NCBI RefSeq assembly: GCF_039526245.1
Contig: NZ_BAAAIV010000010.1
Span: forward strand, 218,652-282,651
Direction of reading: 5' to 3'
Source: Arthrobacter_H rhombi
GTDB taxonomy: Bacteria; Actinomycetota; Actinomycetes; Actinomycetales; Micrococcaceae
Length of the DNA stretch: 64,000 bases
The translations under genes were made by a program, and so were the position numbers. Position 1 is the first letter of the stretch. The number at the start of each line of letters is the position of its first letter. Below are positions 60,555 to 64,000 of this stretch, piece by piece. The notes under the pieces are model-generated. The model was not told where the DNA came from and did not search any database. It saw only the letters and a list, made by a program, of their open reading frames with translations.

Positions 60555-61484
60555 TCAGCCGTGGAGGATGACCGGAACGAGCATCATCGCGGGGACCGCG
60601 GCGATGGTGGTCAGCAGGACCGTGTCCTTCGCGACCACCAGGCCCTGTTCGTACCGGGAGGCGGTCACGAAGACGTTCTGGGCCGACGGCAGGGCCCCCA
60701 TGATCACCACGGCAAACAGATCCGCGCCCTCCAACCGGAAGATCAGCGAGCCGGCCAGCCAGGCCAGGACGGGGTGGACCAGCAGTTTCAGGCCGGTTCC
60801 GACCAGCACGTCTGACCGGCGGGCAGAGACCTTTTCCAAGGGTTTGGACCCGACCAGGGAGATCCCGAAGGCGATCAGCATGGCGGGAATCGAGGCTCCG
60901 GCGATCAACTCGATGGGCTCCATGATGGGGTGGGGCAGCTTCCAGCCGAATACGGCGAAGAGCAGGCCCACCAGGGAAGCGACGATCATCGGGTTGCGCA
61001 GGGTAGTGAGCACCATGGCCGTGGGGGTCGTCCGTCGCCGTGAGCTGCTGGCGTCCAGGAAGATCAGGAAAAGGGGGCTCCACAAGGCCAGCTGGAAGAG
61101 GATCACCGGGGCCGCGTGGGAGGTGTTGCCCAGAACATATGCGGCGATCGGCAGTCCCAGGTTCGCCGAGTTCACCGTCGAGGCGCTCATCGCACCGACC
61201 AGGCGCTCGGGCCGGTCGCGCAGGAGCCACCAGCCGGTGATGGCGAAGTAGAGGAGGGCGACGCCGGCTGCGCTGATGGCAGCCACCCCGAGGCTGGGTC
61301 CGAGCACGGCCGCCGGGTCGGAGTCGGCCACGGTGATGAAGAGCAGCGCTGGACTGGCGACGAAGAACGTCAGGCGGTTCAGGACGTAGCGCGCGTCGGC
61401 ACCGAGGACGCCGGTGCGGCCGACGAAATAGCCGACGATGATGACGGCCCAGACAACGGAGAAACCGGAGAGGACCCCGAGCAC
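60555..61484 (-). CDS. AEC-family transporter (auxin efflux carrier type)
   Basis: This 309-residue protein has about ten helices: VVWAVIIVGYFVGRTGVLGADARYVLNRLTFFVASPALLF at the N-terminus, a middle ASTVNSANLGLPIAAYVLG and a C-terminal GALPSAQNVFVTASRYEQG. Both halves show the AEC crossing helices with conserved Asn/Pro. Members carry malate, auxins or other organic acids. It starts 3 nt after the panD stop, so both are one transcript. Confidence 0.85.
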   Translation of the reverse strand: MLGVLSGFSVVWAVIIVGYFVGRTGVLGADARYVLNRLTFFVASPALLFITVADSDPAAVLGPSLGVAAISAAGVALLYFAITGWWLLRDRPERLVGAMSASTVNSANLGLPIAAYVLGNTSHAAPVILFQLALWSPLFLIFLDASSSRRRTTPTAMVLTTLRNPMIVASLVGLLFAVFGWKLPHPIMEPIELIAGASIPAMLIAFGISLVGSKPLEKVSARRSDVLVGTGLKLLVHPVLAWLAGSLIFRLEGADLFAVVIMGALPSAQNVFVTASRYEQGLVVAKDTVLLTTIAAVPAMMLVPVILHG

Positions 61485-61487
61485 GTC

Positions 61488-61919
61488 CTAGAAGTCCGCG
61501 GGTATTCCGGCGATGGCGTGCGGTGGACGCACGTCGCCGGTCGAGAGGGACTCCGAGGGGTCTGAGCCGAGGGCGACCATCGCGTTGTCCGCGTCAACGT
61601 GGACGACCCGCGGAACATAGCTGCGCGCCTCGGCGGTCTCCATCTCGGCATAGCTGATGAGGATGACCGTGTCGCCGGGGTGGACCAGATGTGCCGCGGC
61701 ACCATTGATGCCCAGGACTCCGCTTCCGCGATCCCCGGCGATCGTGTAGGTCTCGAGCCGTGCGCCGTTGGTGACGTCGACGATGCTGACCAGTTCCCCG
61801 GGCAGGATGTCGGATGCCTCGAGGAGGTCGAGGTCCACGGTCACGGAGCCGACGTAGTGCAGATCGGCATGGGTCACGGTGGCGCGATGGATCTTTGACT
61901 TGAACATTGTGCGTTTCAT
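61488..61919 (-). CDS. panD: Aspartate 1-decarboxylase
   Basis: The 143-residue proenzyme makes beta-alanine from aspartate for pantothenate. The pyruvoyl-forming Gly-Ser is in HADLHYVGSVTVDLDLL; other marks are KIHRATVTHADL, the LVSIVDVTNGARLETYTI and GAAAHLVHPGDTVILISYAEM segments. Upstream, two methionines (MKRTMF) leave the exact start open. It is followed by an AEC transporter gene with a 3-nt gap. Confidence 0.95.
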   Translation of the reverse strand: MKRTMFKSKIHRATVTHADLHYVGSVTVDLDLLEASDILPGELVSIVDVTNGARLETYTIAGDRGSGVLGINGAAAHLVHPGDTVILISYAEMETAEARSYVPRVVHVDADNAMVALGSDPSESLSTGDVRPPHAIAGIPADF

Positions 61920-61976
61920 GGCAAACCTAGTCTACGCGCCGCCCGGTGTCGGGGGCGTGTGCCCGGACACAAAGAG

Positions 61977-62047
61977 AGCGGGCGACGGGAATCGAACCCG
62001 CGTGTCCAGCTTGGGAAGCTGGCGCTCTACCATTGAGCTACGCCCGC
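61977..62047 (-). tRNA. tRNA-Gly (anticodon CCC)
   Basis: On the minus strand, the acceptor GCGGGCG (62047-62041) pairs with CGCCCGC (61984-61978), the D-arm TAGCTCAATGGTAGAGC, anticodon stem CCAGC/GCTGG around the loop TTCCCAA (anticodon CCC) and T-arm GCGGG-TTCGATT-CCCGT form a complete cloverleaf of 71 nt. CCA is not encoded. Confidence 0.95.
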
Positions 62048-62141
62048 AAAACACCCGCCGGTCCGTTCGTACCCGCGGGTGCATCTCAGCATATCCCACG
62101 CGCCGGTGACATGCATCTTGGGCGACTCGCTGCCGGCGCCG

Positions 62142-63335
62142 TCAGCCACTTCCTGCAGGATCCCGGGCGGGGTGAAGTCGGCCCGAGATGACCCGGGTCA
62201 GGGGTTCGGCCATGCGGGTGGCCACGGGGCCCAGAACTGCCAGCAGCATGACGTAGGTGGTGGCCAACGCCGCCAGTTCCGGTGAGGCACCGCCCCCGGC
62301 CACCGCCAAACCGGCGATGACGATGGAGAACTCGCCGCGGGCGATCAGCACCGTACCGGCGCGGATCCGGCCCGGCACCCCGATGCCGGCCCGCCGGGCG
62401 GCCCACGCGCCGGTGACCACCTTGGTCACGGAGGTCAAGGCCGCCAGTCCCAGTGCCAGTGCGAGCACCGGGGGAATGGTGGCCGGGTCGGTGTTGATGC
62501 CGAAGACCACGAAGAACATTGCGGCAAACAGATCGCGCAACGGCGCCAGGACCTTGGCCGCCGAGTGGGCGGTGGACCCGGAAATGGCGATGCCCAACAG
62601 GAACGCGCCCACGGCCGCGGACACCTGCAGGGCAGCTGCGATCCCGGCCACCAGCAAGGCCGCGCCAATGAGTTTGAGCAGGAAGTTCTCCTGATCGGGA
62701 GAATGGATCAGGCGGGAGATCAGCGGACCGTAGCGCAAGGCCAGCAGCAGGACGGCGGTGACCGCCAGGAGCGCGACGCCCACGGCCCGCAGCCCGCCCA
62801 GGAAGCTCACGCCGGCCAACGCTGCGGTGAGGATGGGCAGGTAGACGGCCATCACCAGGTCCTCCAGGACGAGGATGGACAAGACGACGGGGGTTTCCCG
62901 GTTGCCCAGCCGTCCCAGGTCGGAGAGCACCTTGGCGCAGATTCCCGAGGAGGAAATGTAGGTGACACCGCCCAGCACCAGGGCTCCGATGACACCCCAC
63001 CCCAGGATGAGGGCCAGCGCTGCACCCGGCACGAAATTCAGGACCAGGTCGATCAGGCCGGCCACCCAGGACCGGCGCAATCCGGTCACCAGTTCCTTGG
63101 CCGTGTACTCGAGGCCGAGCATCAGCAGCAGCAGGACTACGCCGAGTTCGCTGGCGATGTCGCCGAACGCCTCGATGCCGGAGAGCGGGACGATGCCGCC
63201 GTGCCCGAAGACCAGACCACCCAGCAGGTACAACGGGACCGGTGACATGCCGATCCGTGCCGCCACACGCCCGAGCAGCCCGAGGCCGAGGAAAACGGCT
63301 CCGAGCTCGATCAAGACGAGGGTGGTGTGGTCCAC
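62142..63335 (-). CDS. CPA2-family cation/proton antiporter (KhtU/AmhT-like)
   Basis: This 397-residue membrane protein has about twelve helices. The GVVLLLLMLGLEYTAKELV segment, ISSSGICAKVLSDLGRLGNRETPVVLSILVLEDLVMAVYLPIL with the EDLVMA acidic site, and AAVGAFLLGIAISGS are typical of KefB/KhtU antiporters, which extrude K+ or NH4+ for protons. It is 9 nt after the KhtT-like gene, forming a two-gene operon. Confidence 0.9.
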   Translation of the reverse strand: MDHTTLVLIELGAVFLGLGLLGRVAARIGMSPVPLYLLGGLVFGHGGIVPLSGIEAFGDIASELGVVLLLLMLGLEYTAKELVTGLRRSWVAGLIDLVLNFVPGAALALILGWGVIGALVLGGVTYISSSGICAKVLSDLGRLGNRETPVVLSILVLEDLVMAVYLPILTAALAGVSFLGGLRAVGVALLAVTAVLLLALRYGPLISRLIHSPDQENFLLKLIGAALLVAGIAAALQVSAAVGAFLLGIAISGSTAHSAAKVLAPLRDLFAAMFFVVFGINTDPATIPPVLALALGLAALTSVTKVVTGAWAARRAGIGVPGRIRAGTVLIARGEFSIVIAGLAVAGGGASPELAALATTYVMLLAVLGPVATRMAEPLTRVISGRLHPARDPAGSG

Positions 63336-63344
63336 GGGCCGGCC

Positions 63345-63827
63345 CTATCCGTTATTGAGCAGGTGGGCGGCCTTGTCCAGGCCCTCTGAGGTGCCCACCA
63401 CGATGACCACGTCACCCGGGGCCAGCTCGAAGGACGGCGGGGGCGACGCGTGGACCTGCCCGGCGCGGGAGACCGCGACGATGGACGCGTGGGTGCGCGT
63501 CCGCAGATGGGTATCCCCCAGGGTGCGGTCCGCGTAGGGGCTGTCCTGGCTCAGCACGAACTGCTGGGTATTCACCCCGGGCAGTTCGCGGTGCTCGGCC
63601 GTCAGGTCCGCCACCAATTGCGGAGCGCCGAGCAGCCCGCCGATCGCCGCGGCTTCCTCGTTGGTCAGGGGAATGGCCGCCTGGCAGGCATCAGGATCCT
63701 GGCGCTCGGAAATGATCAGCTCCATGCCGCCGTCACGTTTCACGACGACGCCGACGCGTCGCCCCGTCGCCAGCATGACGTCGCGACGTACCCCAATCCC
63801 GGGGAGGGGGGTTTCTTCCAGATTCAT
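63345..63827 (-). CDS. KhtT/AmhM-like regulatory subunit with TrkA-C domain
   Basis: The 160-residue protein has an N-terminal region (ETPLPGIGVRRDVMLATGRRVGVV) like KhtT and a C-terminal TrkA_C domain from about residue 75 to 155 (TLGDTHLRTRTHASIVAVSRAGQVHASPPPSFELAPGDVVIVVGT). It regulates the adjacent antiporter, probably through nucleotide or Mg2+ binding. TACGCT (63834-63839, minus strand) stands exactly 6 nt before the ATG, so it is probably leaderless. Confidence 0.88.
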   Translation of the reverse strand: MNLEETPLPGIGVRRDVMLATGRRVGVVVKRDGGMELIISERQDPDACQAAIPLTNEEAAAIGGLLGAPQLVADLTAEHRELPGVNTQQFVLSQDSPYADRTLGDTHLRTRTHASIVAVSRAGQVHASPPPSFELAPGDVVIVVGTSEGLDKAAHLLNNG

Positions 63828-63882
63828 GATTCCAGCGTAGACCCCGGCCCCGGCGGTGGCATCGTCTGGATGCCGGGCAAAC

Positions 63883-63918
63883 AGAGGGCCGCCACCGGAT
63901 ACCCGGTGACGGCCCTCT
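63883..63918. terminator. Hairpin terminator
   Basis: AGAGGGCCG...CCGG and CCGG...CGGCCCTCT pair around ATAC, with a small internal mismatch. It lies upstream of the KhtT-like gene and would terminate a gene approaching from the right or an unseen plus-strand transcript. Confidence 0.6.
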
Positions 63919-64000
63919 GGGGTGGATCCACGGCGCCTAGATGAATAAGTCCTAATTCCGCGTGTTTGCAGAATAGACCCCCAGCAATCTCGCTGGGGGT
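63919..64000. other. Right edge with a hairpin
   Basis: No gene is seen. ACCCCCAGC and GCTGGGGGT form a perfect 9-bp stem with an AATCTC loop (63977-64000) at the end of the window; it looks like a terminator for a minus-strand gene beyond the edge. Confidence 0.5.

Noticed and set aside
61946..62110. Small plus-strand frames reading through the tRNA-Gly region (ERATGIEP-type peptides)
   Set aside because: These are the well-known false translations of a tRNA gene; the cloverleaf on the minus strand explains the sequence.

Overview
The window is high-GC DNA from an actinomycete, most likely a member of the Micrococcaceae (Arthrobacter-like). This is inferred from strong G/C bias at third codon positions, frequent GTG and TTG starts, a mycothiol-world gene set, C- type ribosomal protein paralogues, and many genes whose TANNNT -10 box lies exactly 6 nt upstream of the start codon (leaderless mRNAs). 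Two runs of N (37799-37829 and 53488-53514) show a draft scaffold. Apart from one island, the DNA reads as ordinary chromosomal backbone.

Layout. 1-4.5 kb: an IdeR/DtxR-like box, a metallo-beta-lactamase-fold hydrolase, an unusual fusion of a degenerate ABC ATPase with a siderophore-interacting flavoreductase, an SDR, and a MarR regulator divergent from an ABC exporter (4570-6471). 6.45-11.83 kb: an accessory island bracketed by two copies of the exporter's 3' end. It carries an ISL3-type IS, a 166-bp remnant of a second copy, an ABM monooxygenase with a GlxA-type regulator, a tRNA-like fragment, a broken sortase, and a two-gene cassette of an exported Cys-containing protein and a cytosolic partner. 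11.8-26.4 kb: YeiH with LysR, MntR-MntH with a perfect palindromic operator, a CPWA-type hydroquinone reductase, RNase HI, hydrolases, an RclA-like reductase, ApbE with a small exported partner, a VIT-type metal transporter and an amino-acid permease.

26.5-36.5 kb is the metabolic and riboswitch core. A tandem glycine riboswitch precedes gcvP-gcvT-gcvH-glyA; a terminator separates these from sdaA, and together they turn glycine into serine and then pyruvate. An M-box (Mg2+) riboswitch follows, then a proline-containing 26-codon upstream ORF and mgtE. 37.8-47 kb is zinc-themed: yibE, znuA and aztD, with matching Zur-like boxes ahead of znuA and aztD, and an rpmB-rpmG-rpsN operon encoding zinc-free ribosomal proteins. 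47-55.5 kb: HU, a copC / copD-ctaG copper locus, a thioredoxin-NHL protein and a MarR-MFS pair. 55.5-64 kb, nearly all on the minus strand: a HerA-like ATPase, a polar amino-acid ABC transporter, panD with an AEC carrier, tRNA-Gly(CCC), and a KhtT/KhtU-like cation/proton antiporter.

The most interesting items are the M-box plus proline-containing uORF, the exported-protein cassette and structure of the island, the ABC-SIP fusion lacking the Walker A lysine, the FMN_bind-like protein that appears to have lost its flavin acceptor beside apbE, and the leaderless promoter class. All assignments come from reading motifs and context by eye; no database search was run.
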